The translations under genes were made by a program, and so were the position numbers. 64,000 nucleotides of DNA, from assembly GCA_002500745.1 (NCBI GenBank), contig DLST01000011.1:332806-396805 (forward strand), in the 5' to 3' direction. Within the stretch, counting starts at the first letter, position 1, and every line of letters starts with the position of its first letter. This stretch comes from Sphingobacterium sp. UBA7855 (lineage in GTDB: Bacteria > Bacteroidota > Bacteroidia > Sphingobacteriales > Sphingobacteriaceae). Positions 9,433 through 18,437 of this stretch are shown here, piece by piece. The notes under the pieces were generated by a model. The model saw nothing but the letters and a program-made list of their open reading frames with translations. It was not told the DNA's origin and ran no database searches.

Positions 9433-9440
9433 TATATTTG
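9433..9440 (+). promoter_or_regulatory. Putative -7 box for the iron-sulfur pair
   Basis: TATATTTG exactly matches the Bacteroidota -7 consensus TAnnTTTG, 22 bp before the ATG at 9463. The -33 element is poor. The preceding 30 bp contain the small dyads GTTA-GCA-TAAC and ACTAT...ATAGT, a possible site for the upstream TetR protein. Confidence 0.45.
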
Positions 9441-9462
9441 TTTATAACCAAGATTCAAACAT

Positions 9463-10761
9463 ATGATAGGTCAACTGATATTTGCAGTTTGTTTCGCTGT
9501 AGCATTATTCTTTTTTAGCAAAAATGCTCAAGAGATTTATCAGAACATCAAGCTGGGGCGTCCAGCGGATCGTTCGGATAAAGCGGCGGAGCGTTGGAAG
9601 ATGATGCTGCTTGTCGCCTTTGGACAAAAAAAAATGTTTAAGCGAATTTTTCCTGCAGTCTTGCATTTATTCGTATACCTCGGTTTTGTTATCATCAACA
9701 TTGAAATGTTGGAAATTATTATAGACGGACTATTCGGCACACATCGTATCTTTTCATTTTTAGGAAGCTTTTATAATTTTTTAATCGGAGCATTCGAATG
9801 GCTCGCGCTGAGCGTGCTGCTATCGTGTATCATTTTCTTAATCAGGAGAAATATCGCTAAAGTAGCTCGTCTAAATAGCCTGGAATTGAAAAATTGGCCC
9901 AAGACGGATGCAAATATTATTTTAATCACAGAGATTCTTTTAATGTCGGCTTTTTTACTCATGAACGCTTCTGATCTTAAATTGCAGCTCTATGGCTATG
10001 CACATTTTACCTCTGTAGGTTCGTTTCCAATAAGCCATTATCTTCTTCCCTACATTCCAGCTTCAACAGATACATTATTTTTGATAGAACGGCTTTGCTG
10101 GTGGTTTCATATTCTAGGCGTACTCGCCTTCTTAAATTACCTACCCTATTCTAAACACCTACATATTATTCTGGCTTTTCCAAACACTTATTTTTCGAAT
10201 CTGAATGCCAAAGGCAAGCTATCAAATATGCCTGCTGTCACCAATGAGGTAAAAGCGATGCTTGATCCTAGTTTCACTCCGCCTTCCACAGATGCAAATG
10301 CACGTTTTGGGGCCAAAGATGTACAGGATTTAACCTGGAAGAATTTATTGGATGCGTATACCTGTACGGAATGTGGACGTTGTACATCTTCTTGTCCTGC
10401 AAATATGACAGGAAAGCTGCTATCGCCACGAAAAATAATGATGGATACACGGGATCGACTAACCGAAGTAGGCGCCAATATTAAAACAAACGGGAGCTTT
10501 CAAGATGACGGGAAATCTTTAATTGATACGTATATCAGCCGGGAAGAATTATGGGCCTGTACGAGCTGTAATGCATGCGTAGAACAGTGCCCCGTCAATA
10601 TTAATCCCCTTGAAATTATTATTGAACTTCGTCGCTTTGCTATTATGGAAGAATCACAAGCTCCTTCAAGTATTAATAATATGTTTGGAAATATTGAGAA
10701 CAACGGCGCGCCGTGGAAATATGCACAAATGGATCGCGCTAATTGGACTCAACAAAAATAG
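9463..10761 (+). CDS. Membrane iron-sulfur oxidoreductase subunit (EtfD N-half-like)
   Basis: A 432-residue protein with five or six transmembrane helices in the first 240 residues. A cytoplasmic ferredoxin domain follows, with two 4Fe-4S motifs: CTECGRCTSSCP near residue 301 and CTSCNACVEQCP near residue 366. The layout resembles the N-terminal part of the ETF:menaquinone oxidoreductase EtfD and HdrE/NarI-type heme b subunits. His residues in several helices could bind heme. Four bases separate its stop from the next gene, which supplies the cysteine-rich CCG domains. Inference: together they pass electrons from a soluble donor, possibly ETF, to the quinone pool. No etfAB gene is in the window. 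Confidence 0.75.
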   Translation: MIGQLIFAVCFAVALFFFSKNAQEIYQNIKLGRPADRSDKAAERWKMMLLVAFGQKKMFKRIFPAVLHLFVYLGFVIINIEMLEIIIDGLFGTHRIFSFLGSFYNFLIGAFEWLALSVLLSCIIFLIRRNIAKVARLNSLELKNWPKTDANIILITEILLMSAFLLMNASDLKLQLYGYAHFTSVGSFPISHYLLPYIPASTDTLFLIERLCWWFHILGVLAFLNYLPYSKHLHIILAFPNTYFSNLNAKGKLSNMPAVTNEVKAMLDPSFTPPSTDANARFGAKDVQDLTWKNLLDAYTCTECGRCTSSCPANMTGKLLSPRKIMMDTRDRLTEVGANIKTNGSFQDDGKSLIDTYISREELWACTSCNACVEQCPVNINPLEIIIELRRFAIMEESQAPSSINNMFGNIENNGAPWKYAQMDRANWTQQK

Positions 10762-10765
10762 TTTT

Positions 10766-11563
10766 ATGATGGACAATGAATTAAAAGTTCCGACAGTCGC
10801 TGAACTGTTGGCTAAAGGAGAAACTCCGGATATACTATTTTGGGTTGGCTGTGCTGGCAGTTTTGATGAACGTGCACAAAAAATTACACGCGATATCTGC
10901 AAAATATTAGCACATGTTGGTTTAAAATATGCCATTTTAGGTACAGAAGAAACGTGTACCGGAGATCCGGCTAAAAGAAGTGGAAACGAATTTCTATTTC
11001 AAATGCAGGCCATGATGAACATCGAAGTACTAAATGGTTATGAAATTAAGAAGATAGTTACTGCCTGTCCCCACTGTTTCAATACATTGAAGAATGAATA
11101 TCCGTCGCTAGGTGGAAACTATGAGGTCATTCATCATACACAATTGATCCAAAATCTGATCGATGATGGAAAGTTGAAACCAGCTGACAACAATGTATTC
11201 AAAGGAAAAAAAATAACCTACCATGACCCGTGCTACCTTGGCCGTGCAAATGAAGTGTATGAAGCACCAAGAAAGGTATTGGAAAGCCTAGATGCCCAGT
11301 TGATTGAACTAAAGCGCTGTAAGAGCAACGGGCTCTGTTGTGGAGCAGGGGGCGGTCAGATGTTTAAAGAACCAGAACCAGGTGTAAAAGACATTAATAT
11401 AGAACGTATTGAAGAAGTCATTGATGCACGGCCTGATGTTCTTGCGGCAGCATGTCCTTTTTGTATGACGATGTTAAAAGATGGAGTAAAGATCAAAGAA
11501 AAAGAATCAGCGATAGAAGTGTTAGATATAGCAGAAATTACCGCGCGGGCAAACCACTTGTAA
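10766..11563 (+). CDS. CCG-domain (Fe-S)-binding protein (HdrB/GlpC/EtfD C-half-like)
   Basis: A 265-residue soluble protein with two CCG (cysteine-rich) domains. The first has GCAGSFDERAQK, then ETCTGDPAKRSGNE and ACPHC. The second has CYLGRANEVYEAPR, then LCCGAGGG and ACPFC. These cysteines bind a 4Fe-4S or noncubane cluster in relatives such as HdrB and GlpC. The first domain has Cys-Thr where HdrB has Cys-Cys, a variant I also expect in the quinone-linked branch. ATG 10766 is chosen because upstream in-frame codons overlap the partner gene and look noncoding. It is coupled to the membrane subunit at 9463. Confidence 0.8.
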   Translation: MMDNELKVPTVAELLAKGETPDILFWVGCAGSFDERAQKITRDICKILAHVGLKYAILGTEETCTGDPAKRSGNEFLFQMQAMMNIEVLNGYEIKKIVTACPHCFNTLKNEYPSLGGNYEVIHHTQLIQNLIDDGKLKPADNNVFKGKKITYHDPCYLGRANEVYEAPRKVLESLDAQLIELKRCKSNGLCCGAGGGQMFKEPEPGVKDINIERIEEVIDARPDVLAAACPFCMTMLKDGVKIKEKESAIEVLDIAEITARANHL

Positions 11564-11587
11564 ATATATTGCCATACAAATTAAAAG

Positions 11588-11615
11588 AGGCCCGATCATA
11601 CGATCGGGCCTTTTG
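11588..11615 (+). terminator. Intrinsic terminator of the iron-sulfur operon
   Basis: Perfect 10-bp GC-rich stem AGGCCCGATC / GATCGGGCCT with a 4-base loop and TTTT, 25 bp after the stop. Confidence 0.9.
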
Positions 11616-12065
11616 TGTAGGGAGAAGAATATCTCCTTTTCACGATTAAATTAGGGGAATCCCAAAGCCGGTTAAAATATAGGGGATTCCCCCGAATCGA
11701 AGATCAGCGCTGTATTTTTGCTGACCAAACGACTCTAACATCTAGCCATAACAAAGATACACCCAATCGGTCGATCAATTGTTGTTCATTTCGTTGAAAA
11801 TGTTGTTCAAAACTTGCCATTTATAAAAAAAATGATCTGAATGATTAGCTATTCAACTTAGTATTGGATCTTAAAGCTCTTTAATCAGGTCATAATTTCT
11901 ATAGGGCTATCTGAAACAAAATTCAATTAGGTCACATTTTTCGGATATTTTATAAGTAGGAACGGGCGTTATAAATGTGGGACAGCAACAGCATACTTAC
12001 TTGCTGGATTAAGCAAAGTACTTTTATACAACTTTTAAAGATTTGTTTGAAAGTCTTTGAACTAA
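11616..12065. other. 450-bp gene-free stretch between convergent genes
   Basis: No credible reading frame. It contains an inverted repeat at 11654-11692 (arms GGGGAATCCC and GGGATTCCCC). The stretch is bounded by two hairpins with nearly the same CCCGATC core. A small RNA could lie here but I could not recognise a known family. I checked for RNase P, tmRNA and SRP RNA signatures and did not see them. Confidence 0.5.
11654..11692. repeat. Inverted repeat in intergenic region
   Basis: Perfect 10-bp arms GGGGAATCCC and GGGATTCCCC separated by 19 bases. Each arm is itself nearly palindromic. No T run follows. Confidence 0.6.
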
Positions 12066-12099
12066 AAATGCCCGAATCAAATGATCGGGCATTTCTTTT
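12066..12099 (-). terminator. Bidirectional hairpin, probably the LOG gene terminator
   Basis: Stem ATGCCCGA(A)TCA / TGATCGGGCAT with one bulged base. The minus-strand reading ends in TTTTTAG and the plus-strand reading in TTTCTTTT. It lies 134 bp after the stop of the LOG gene on the minus strand. Confidence 0.7.
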
Positions 12100-12232
12100 A
12101 AAAATAGAATCAACGCGCCCCTACAATGATTTACAAGGAGCTATCTAGCATATAATTACCAAACGATTCAATTTAACTTTTTTTTCTAATAGGCTATTGG
12201 AAAAAAAAATCTACTTTAGTAACGATTGTTGT

Positions 12233-12823
12233 CTAAACTTCATCTCTCTCAATCCACTTCTGTACCATTGGTGCCTCGTACTTTTGCATCTTTTCAATCA
12301 GCTCCTCAATCGTATCAGCAACCAATAGCATGGCTCTATTTTCCGATTTCAGAAGCCCCTCTTCTACCATGTGATCCACAAATTGAATTAAATGATTATA
12401 AAATCCATTAATATTTAACAAACCAACGGGTTTTTTATGTAAACCCAACTGCCCCCACGTTATCATTTCAAAAAGCTCTTCCAACGTACCAAAACCTCCT
12501 GGCAGAGCAATAACCCCATCCGCATAATCATTCATAATGCGTTTACGGTCGTGCATGGTATCTACAGTAATCAGTTTTGTTACTCCCGTATGTTCTCTTT
12601 CTTTCGAATTTAAAAAGTCAGGAATAACTCCGATTACCTCCCCCTCCTGAGCGAGAGCTCCATTCGCAACAGCACCCATTAAGCCAACGCGTCCACCACC
12701 ATAAACTAAACGAATACCAGATTTAGCCAAAACCTGACCAACATGGGAAGCCTGTACTTCATAAATTGCCGAATTACCTAAACTGGAAGCACAAAAAACT
12801 ACAATACTTTTAACTTTATTCAT
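12233..12823 (-). CDS. LOG-family protein (TIGR00730, nucleoside-monophosphate phosphoribohydrolase)
   Basis: A 196-residue Rossmann-fold protein. The family signature PGGFGTLEE is present with the preceding GGRVGLMGAVA loop and MHDRKRIM, which form the nucleotide-binding and catalytic sites of LOG (lonely guy) enzymes. These hydrolyse purine nucleoside 5'-monophosphates, including cytokinin ribotides in plants and some bacteria. In most bacteria the natural substrate is unknown. ATG 12823 is chosen over a TTG at 12829. It stands alone between convergent and divergent neighbours. Confidence 0.88.
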   Translation of the reverse strand: MNKVKSIVVFCASSLGNSAIYEVQASHVGQVLAKSGIRLVYGGGRVGLMGAVANGALAQEGEVIGVIPDFLNSKEREHTGVTKLITVDTMHDRKRIMNDYADGVIALPGGFGTLEELFEMITWGQLGLHKKPVGLLNINGFYNHLIQFVDHMVEEGLLKSENRAMLLVADTIEELIEKMQKYEAPMVQKWIERDEV

Positions 12824-13107
12824 ATACAAGTATAGCTAAAAAAACTAGTGGATCAACTTTATTTTTCATATGGTCATACACAAAATTAAAACACCCACAT
12901 TCCACTCAACTTTGAAATTATGCCTCATGATGATCACCTGATTCGCAAAAATTATCGCCTATTTTAGAACAAAGAAATATAAATGTAAAAAAAACATTTA
13001 AAATAAGTAACACATTTAATATCTTTGATTTACCGTTCCTCTTACATAATTGCTAACCAGACAAGCTCATCAGATCTTGTTAAAAACACACGATAATTTC
13101 ATTCGAT

Positions 13108-15471
13108 ATGATTTTAAAAAACAAATTTTTCCACAGCGTTCTTGCATGTTTATTTAGTTTAGCGCTTGACGCCCAAACAACACCCCGATTAAATTATTTC
13201 GATTTAAGAGAGATAAGGTTGTTGCCTGGTTTTTTTAAACATGCCGAAGATCTGGATATTAATTATTTATTGGAAATGGATCCAGACCGACTGCTGGCTC
13301 CCTTTTTGCGTGAAGCCAGTTTACCATTGAAAAAAGAATCTTATACCAATTGGGAAAATACGGGATTAGATGGACATATCGGCGGGCATTATTTATCCGC
13401 TCTAGCATATATGTATGCTGCTACAGGAGATCGTCGTATCAAGGAACGCCTCGATTATATGCTCGACAACTTGAAACGATGTCAGGATGCAAACGGAAAT
13501 GGGTATATTGGTGGTGTACCTGATGGTCAAGTTATTTGGACGGAAATTCAACAAGGCAAGATCAATGCAGGTAGCTTCAACCTGAATGGGAAATGGGTGC
13601 CGCTATACAATATACACAAAACCTATGCGGGTCTAAGGGATGCCTATGTTTTGACCGGAAATGAATCTGCTAAAACTATGCTTATTAAAATGACCGATTG
13701 GGCACTAAAGCTGGTTAGTCAGCTTTCAGAAGCCCAAATACAGGATATGCTAAGGAGTGAACATGGTGGCCTAAATGAAACCTTCGCAGATGTCGCTGCT
13801 ATTACCCAAAATAGAGCTTATCTTGAACTTGCACGCAAGTTCAGCCATAAATCCATTCTCAATCCCCTTTTGCAACGTGAAGACCATTTAACAGGACTTC
13901 ATGCGAATACACAGATTCCAAAAGTTCTGGGTTTCAAACGTATTGCTGACCTTTCTCATGACGAAAAATGGGCGGAAGCCGTTAGGTATTTTTGGGACAA
14001 CGTTGTTGAACAGCGTTCCATTTCCATTGGTGGAAATAGCGTGAGTGAACATTTTAATCCGACAGATGATTTTTCAAAGATGATCCACAGCATTGAGGGC
14101 CCCGAAACCTGTAATACATACAATATGTTACGCCTCACAAAAATGCTATACCAAACTGATCCGCAGGGCAAATATCTCGACTTTTATGAACGCGCTCTTT
14201 ACAATCATATTCTATCGACACAACACCCCGAACACGGTGGATTAGTATACTTCACACAGATCCGCCCTGGACATTATCGCGTTTATTCACAGACACAGAC
14301 AAGTATGTGGTGCTGTGTTGGTTCAGGTATGGAAAATCACGCCAAATATGGTGAAATGATCTATGCCCATCGTAACAATGATTTATATGTCAATCTCTAC
14401 ATTCCTTCACACCTAGACTGGAAGGAGCAAAATATAGAAGTTATTCAAGAAACAAAATTTCCGACAGAAGCGAACACAAGCATACGAATCAATCCAAAAA
14501 AGCCGACTTCATTCAGTCTGTTTATTCGTAAACCGGGCTGGTTAAACACTAATCCGAAGGTTTCGATCAATGGTAAGCGCTACGAAAATTTCTATTTGAC
14601 CAATGAGCATATACACATCAAACGAACATGGCGAAAAGGTGATATTGTTAGCGTAGAATTACCTATGGAGATACATACTGAACAATTGCCCGATAAAGGT
14701 AACTATTACAGTATTTTATATGGACCTATTGTTTTGGGAGCTCGCACAGGACAGGAAAACCTCAGCGGACTGCAGGCAGATGATAGCCGAATGGGACACA
14801 TCGCATCAGGAAAACAAATCCCTTTACGTGATCTTCCAGTCCTTAAGGCTGAGCCTAATAATATTCCAGCTCTTATAAAACCTATAGCATCCAAACCTTT
14901 GCATTTTACACTCTCGGATCTCTATATCGGAAAACAAAGTCTTCAAATGGAACTCGAACCATTTTTTGGTATTCATGACTCTCGTTATATGATCTATTGG
15001 CCTCAAGCCACAGCGCAAGAATTACAGGAATTACAGGATAAAATGAGTAGAGACGAAATAGAAAGTTTGGCCCTTAATGCCAAAACGGTCGATAAAGTAG
15101 TTGCTGGTGAACAGCAACCAGAATCAGATCACTTTTTTCGCGAGGAAGGTAGCAATGCTGGAGCATTCGGCGATACGCGATGGCGAGAGACAAAAAGCTG
15201 GTTTAGTTATACGATGAAAATAACACCCGAGACTAAACTAGTAGCAATCAAATTGCTGGCAGATAGCTCACCTCGAATAACTGAAGTTATGATCAATGGT
15301 AAAACCATAAGTACATGGGAAGACAAGGATGAGAAAACAATTATTAAAACAATACAAATACCGCTTCCCCAAAATGCTATAGATAAGACGAAAATAGAAC
15401 TGAAGATTAAGGCTGGGACAGCATCAACAAGTCACAAGATCTTAGAAGTCCGAACACTTCTCCCTGATTAA
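13108..15471 (+). CDS. GH127/GH146-type beta-L-arabinofuranosidase (DUF1680)
   Basis: A 787-residue secreted glycosidase with a signal peptide to about residue 22 (LALDAQ). Key residues of the DUF1680 fold are visible. SVSEHFNP supplies the acid/base Glu. PETCNTYNML gives the Glu-x-Cys pair, and WCCVGSGMENHA gives the Cys-Cys pair that ligate zinc and include the thiolate nucleophile. A beta-sandwich region and a C-terminal domain of about 150 residues follow. It probably removes beta-L-arabinofuranose from plant arabinans or hydroxyproline glycans in the periplasm. The Cys-Glu set is intact, so it should be active. It is convergent with a GH97 gene, with no SusC/SusD pair nearby. Confidence 0.85.
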   Translation: MILKNKFFHSVLACLFSLALDAQTTPRLNYFDLREIRLLPGFFKHAEDLDINYLLEMDPDRLLAPFLREASLPLKKESYTNWENTGLDGHIGGHYLSALAYMYAATGDRRIKERLDYMLDNLKRCQDANGNGYIGGVPDGQVIWTEIQQGKINAGSFNLNGKWVPLYNIHKTYAGLRDAYVLTGNESAKTMLIKMTDWALKLVSQLSEAQIQDMLRSEHGGLNETFADVAAITQNRAYLELARKFSHKSILNPLLQREDHLTGLHANTQIPKVLGFKRIADLSHDEKWAEAVRYFWDNVVEQRSISIGGNSVSEHFNPTDDFSKMIHSIEGPETCNTYNMLRLTKMLYQTDPQGKYLDFYERALYNHILSTQHPEHGGLVYFTQIRPGHYRVYSQTQTSMWCCVGSGMENHAKYGEMIYAHRNNDLYVNLYIPSHLDWKEQNIEVIQETKFPTEANTSIRINPKKPTSFSLFIRKPGWLNTNPKVSINGKRYENFYLTNEHIHIKRTWRKGDIVSVELPMEIHTEQLPDKGNYYSILYGPIVLGARTGQENLSGLQADDSRMGHIASGKQIPLRDLPVLKAEPNNIPALIKPIASKPLHFTLSDLYIGKQSLQMELEPFFGIHDSRYMIYWPQATAQELQELQDKMSRDEIESLALNAKTVDKVVAGEQQPESDHFFREEGSNAGAFGDTRWRETKSWFSYTMKITPETKLVAIKLLADSSPRITEVMINGKTISTWEDKDEKTIIKTIQIPLPQNAIDKTKIELKIKAGTASTSHKILEVRTLLPD

Positions 15472-15501
15472 AGAAAGCTTCCTTTAATCAAGGGAGAAGT
15501 G
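15455..15501. terminator. Hairpin shared by the convergent glycosidase genes
   Basis: A 19-bp stem, CACTTCTCCCTGATTAAAG with CTTTAATCAAGGGAGAAGTG, with one bulge and an 8-base loop. It contains the GH127 stop codon (15469-15471) and ends 12 bp before the GH97 stop. No T tract follows on either strand, so Rho-independent action is uncertain. Confidence 0.55.
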
Positions 15502-15512
15502 CCAATTATTTG

Positions 15513-17498
15513 CTATTTCCCTATTAAAACAGCAGCACCTTGGGGCTGTAATGTCAATTTGATTGTTTTAGCATTAGCAAGTCGGATTTGTTTTTGTTCA
15601 GATGTCCGCGCTTTATTGTCTTCAATCAGTTGTACCTTATCTGTGGTCAACATGGGTAATGTTACCGAAATAGTTTTTTCCTTACCCCCTGCGTTGATGG
15701 CAGCTACATACCACGTATCCGCCTTCCTGCGGGCAAGTATAACGTATCTACCTGGATAACCATCGATAAAAGTAGTCTCATCCCAAAGTGTTGGAACCTG
15801 CTTCATAAAATCGATTACATGGGTTGGCATATCCTGTAAGTTATTCGGTGTCAAACCAAAATTTTGAACCGGATTTTGAAATAAAACAGCGGTTGCTATT
15901 TGGAAAGTTTCCGTTGTCTTGCGGATAGTACCACCATTATTTTCGCGGTTATGGCGTTTGTTTAACAAAACTGGCCCAAAGTCCATAGCAGCGACCGAGT
16001 TGCGAATAAAAGGATGCAATGTTGCGTTAAAAGCTTCCATATCATTTGCATGCTGTGTAAAAATTAAGTTTTCAGAAGCCAATACGGCTTCGCTACCCGC
16101 AAAATTCGGGTACATTCGCTCCCACCCTCTCGGTAAAGTACATCCGTGAAATATAACAGTTAATCCATAATCATTAGCATCAGAAAGAATATCCTCGTAT
16201 AGCTTAAATGTTTCCTGTTTATCACCTCCAAAAAAGTCGACTTTAATGCCTTTAATACCGATTTGTTGCATCCATTGCATCTCCGCCTTACGCGCGATGG
16301 ATGTATTCATTTTATTTTTAGGTGTTTGTGGTGCATCGTTCCAGTATCCATTTGAGTTGTACCACAAGCAAATACTGACCCCGCGCTCTTTTCCATAATC
16401 AACCAGTTGTTTAATTTTCGCGCGACCAATCTTTGTATCCCACCAATTGTCTATTAAAACAAATTCATAACCCATTGCGGATGAAAGGTCTATAAACTTC
16501 TTTTGGTCTTCAAAATTAATACTAGCGTCTTGCCATTCCAACCAGCTCCATGTTGCCCGTCCAAACTCGTATTGCTTCGAAGGCTTATACTGAGGCTCGA
16601 CGACATCGAAAGGAATTGTGGTTTCGACAATAGGTTTTAAATTACTTCCAACAGTTAGTGTTCGCCAAGGTGTATAACCAGGTAATGAAATCGTTGGAGC
16701 CGCCCGACCAATCCCATTATTCTCCCCATTTTCTGGAAAAGCTATCTTGTAAAGGCCATCTTTCGTACCCTCACTTAATTTAGATCCACAATACGCACTT
16801 GATACGCCAGTTTCTGAGACAAGTACCCATCCGCGATCTCCGACATGAAAGAGCGCTGGGAAAGTGAAGCCCATACCATATTTTGAAGGAAGTCCCAAAT
16901 GCTGATCTGTTTGATACTCCTCTTCATAACTTGGCTTTGTCTTCATCCAACCGATCATCGGAGGAGCCTGAGCTGTCAAAAATGTCGTTGTAAATATTGG
17001 AAATTTAAATCCACTCTCTTCTTTTATCAAGGCGAAGTTGGCCGGTTCCCCCATCTGAGGCACATAGTATCTGAACGCAATATTGTTATTGCTTACTCTA
17101 AAAGTAACCTCTATCTGCTGCTTTGAAGGATTCTCTAAGCGGTAAATTAGCTCATTTGCCTGATAGGTGACTTGACTGCGCTTTATTTTTAATTCGTTGT
17201 AATTACTGGAGATTTCTGACCTCTTTTCTCCTATAGGACGCAGACTATCAATTAAATTAATCGTACTGCTTTGGAGTCCAAGCGGTGAAGCTTCCAACAT
17301 AGTCTTTCCACTCAATTCAACTTCATAAAATAGATTGCCATTTCTAAGATTCAGTTTAACGGCAAGAGCGCCATCCGGACTAGATACCGATGTCTGTTGT
17401 GCTAAAGCAACGGTGCTGTTCAATGACACTACACACAATAAAATGCACCCCTTCAATGTTGATCGTCTAAAAAGATGCCTATAAATATTATTAAACAT
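15513..17498 (-). CDS. GH97 glycoside hydrolase, retaining (alpha-galactosidase-like) type
   Basis: A 661-residue secreted enzyme with a signal peptide to about residue 33 (TVALAQ). The N-terminal beta-sandwich includes SPDGALAVKLNL, then a catalytic TIM barrel and a C-terminal sandwich. In the barrel GIKVDFFGGD supplies an Asp where retaining GH97 enzymes have their nucleophile. FHGCTLPRG carries His-Gly where inverting SusB-type enzymes have His-Glu, and YPNFAGSEAVLASE carries the conserved acid region. This favours a retaining alpha-galactosidase or related activity over the inverting alpha-glucosidase SusB. Calcium-binding Glu residues are expected in the family. It ends convergently with the GH127-type gene and probably acts in the periplasm. 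Confidence 0.85.
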   Translation of the reverse strand: MFNNIYRHLFRRSTLKGCILLCVVSLNSTVALAQQTSVSSPDGALAVKLNLRNGNLFYEVELSGKTMLEASPLGLQSSTINLIDSLRPIGEKRSEISSNYNELKIKRSQVTYQANELIYRLENPSKQQIEVTFRVSNNNIAFRYYVPQMGEPANFALIKEESGFKFPIFTTTFLTAQAPPMIGWMKTKPSYEEEYQTDQHLGLPSKYGMGFTFPALFHVGDRGWVLVSETGVSSAYCGSKLSEGTKDGLYKIAFPENGENNGIGRAAPTISLPGYTPWRTLTVGSNLKPIVETTIPFDVVEPQYKPSKQYEFGRATWSWLEWQDASINFEDQKKFIDLSSAMGYEFVLIDNWWDTKIGRAKIKQLVDYGKERGVSICLWYNSNGYWNDAPQTPKNKMNTSIARKAEMQWMQQIGIKGIKVDFFGGDKQETFKLYEDILSDANDYGLTVIFHGCTLPRGWERMYPNFAGSEAVLASENLIFTQHANDMEAFNATLHPFIRNSVAAMDFGPVLLNKRHNRENNGGTIRKTTETFQIATAVLFQNPVQNFGLTPNNLQDMPTHVIDFMKQVPTLWDETTFIDGYPGRYVILARRKADTWYVAAINAGGKEKTISVTLPMLTTDKVQLIEDNKARTSEQKQIRLANAKTIKLTLQPQGAAVLIGK

Positions 17499-17753
17499 AG
17501 ATTTATTAAATTTTAGGTCTGTTATTATGCTAAAGATAAGCTTTTTATTTATAAATGTATAAGAAACACTTATTATCTAATATATCCTTTTCATACAAAC
17601 TAATGCCACTAAGACCAACAAATGATTGTTATGAATAGAAATTTTTTCATAACGGCTTTTTCTTATCCTATGGAAAGTTATAAAAAACAAAAAAGCATTA
17701 TAATTGTAAAGAAGTAGTGACATTTATTTTTCAATCTTAAAACATGTTAACTT
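17499..17753. promoter_or_regulatory. Divergent promoter region between GH97 and DinB genes
   Basis: 255 bp of very AT-rich DNA between divergent genes, which must hold both promoters. No confident -33/-7 pair or operator was assigned. Confidence 0.35.
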
Positions 17754-18434
17754 ATGAATCTAATTATGAACGCGATAGCAATTGCCAGTGTAGCAACTGC
17801 TTCCTTAATACCCCCAATAGCTGAACTCCCCTCATTGCTCATTCAGAACCATCAAAGCGTTGCTTTTTTACAAGAAAGACAGACCTTAAAAGATGAGTAC
17901 ATCGGAACCGACTCGCTAGTACAGTACTTTAATCAAACAAGTGCAGAACTTGAAAGACAAGTTGCTGGACTAAGCGAAGCGCAACTTCAGTTTAAGCCCG
18001 CATCCGACAAATGGTCTATCAGTCAATGCCTTGAGCATATTATCCGTTCGGAACGGATAATATTTGAAATGGCGAAGAAGGGCCTGGATCAAGATCCCCA
18101 ACCTGAAAGAAGAAATGAAATCAAATTGACAGATGAGAATCTTAAGAATGCCCTGACTGACCGGAGCCAAAAATATCAAGCGCCCAAGGAACTTCAGCCC
18201 GAAGGAATTTATAAAGATGTAAGAACTGCACTCACTGATTTCAATGCAACCCGACAACCCGTGCTTGATTATATTAAAAAGGCTGATGTAGAAGATCTCA
18301 GAAATCATGTCAGCGATTCTCCAACTGGTCCCATTGATGGTTACCAAGCTCTAATGTTTATTGCCGGACACTGTGCACGTCATACCAAACAGATCGTAGA
18401 AATAAAAGCAGATCCAAACTTTCCTAAAAAATAG
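17754..18434 (+). CDS. DinB-family putative metal-dependent protein
   Basis: A 226-residue protein. Residues from about 60 on form a DinB four-helix bundle: LSEAQLQFKPASDKWSISQ, CLEHIIRSE and a C-terminal GHCARHTKQI. The His of CLEHI and the two His of GHCARH form the usual metal triad. DinB proteins include thiol transferases (for mycothiol or bacillithiol) and many enzymes of unknown substrate. The first 30 residues are hydrophobic and may be a signal peptide. The next gene starts four bases after the stop, so the two form an operon. Confidence 0.8.
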   Translation: MNLIMNAIAIASVATASLIPPIAELPSLLIQNHQSVAFLQERQTLKDEYIGTDSLVQYFNQTSAELERQVAGLSEAQLQFKPASDKWSISQCLEHIIRSERIIFEMAKKGLDQDPQPERRNEIKLTDENLKNALTDRSQKYQAPKELQPEGIYKDVRTALTDFNATRQPVLDYIKKADVEDLRNHVSDSPTGPIDGYQALMFIAGHCARHTKQIVEIKADPNFPKK

Positions 18435-18437
18435 AAA

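Noticed and set aside
10610..10765. 52-codon N-terminal extension of the CCG-domain gene
   Set aside because: It overlaps the end of the membrane subunit in another frame. ATG 10766 follows the partner stop by four bases and matches the family N terminus.
11564..12232. RNase P, SRP or tmRNA gene in the large gap
   Set aside because: I looked for their conserved blocks and did not find them. Only hairpins and an inverted repeat remain.
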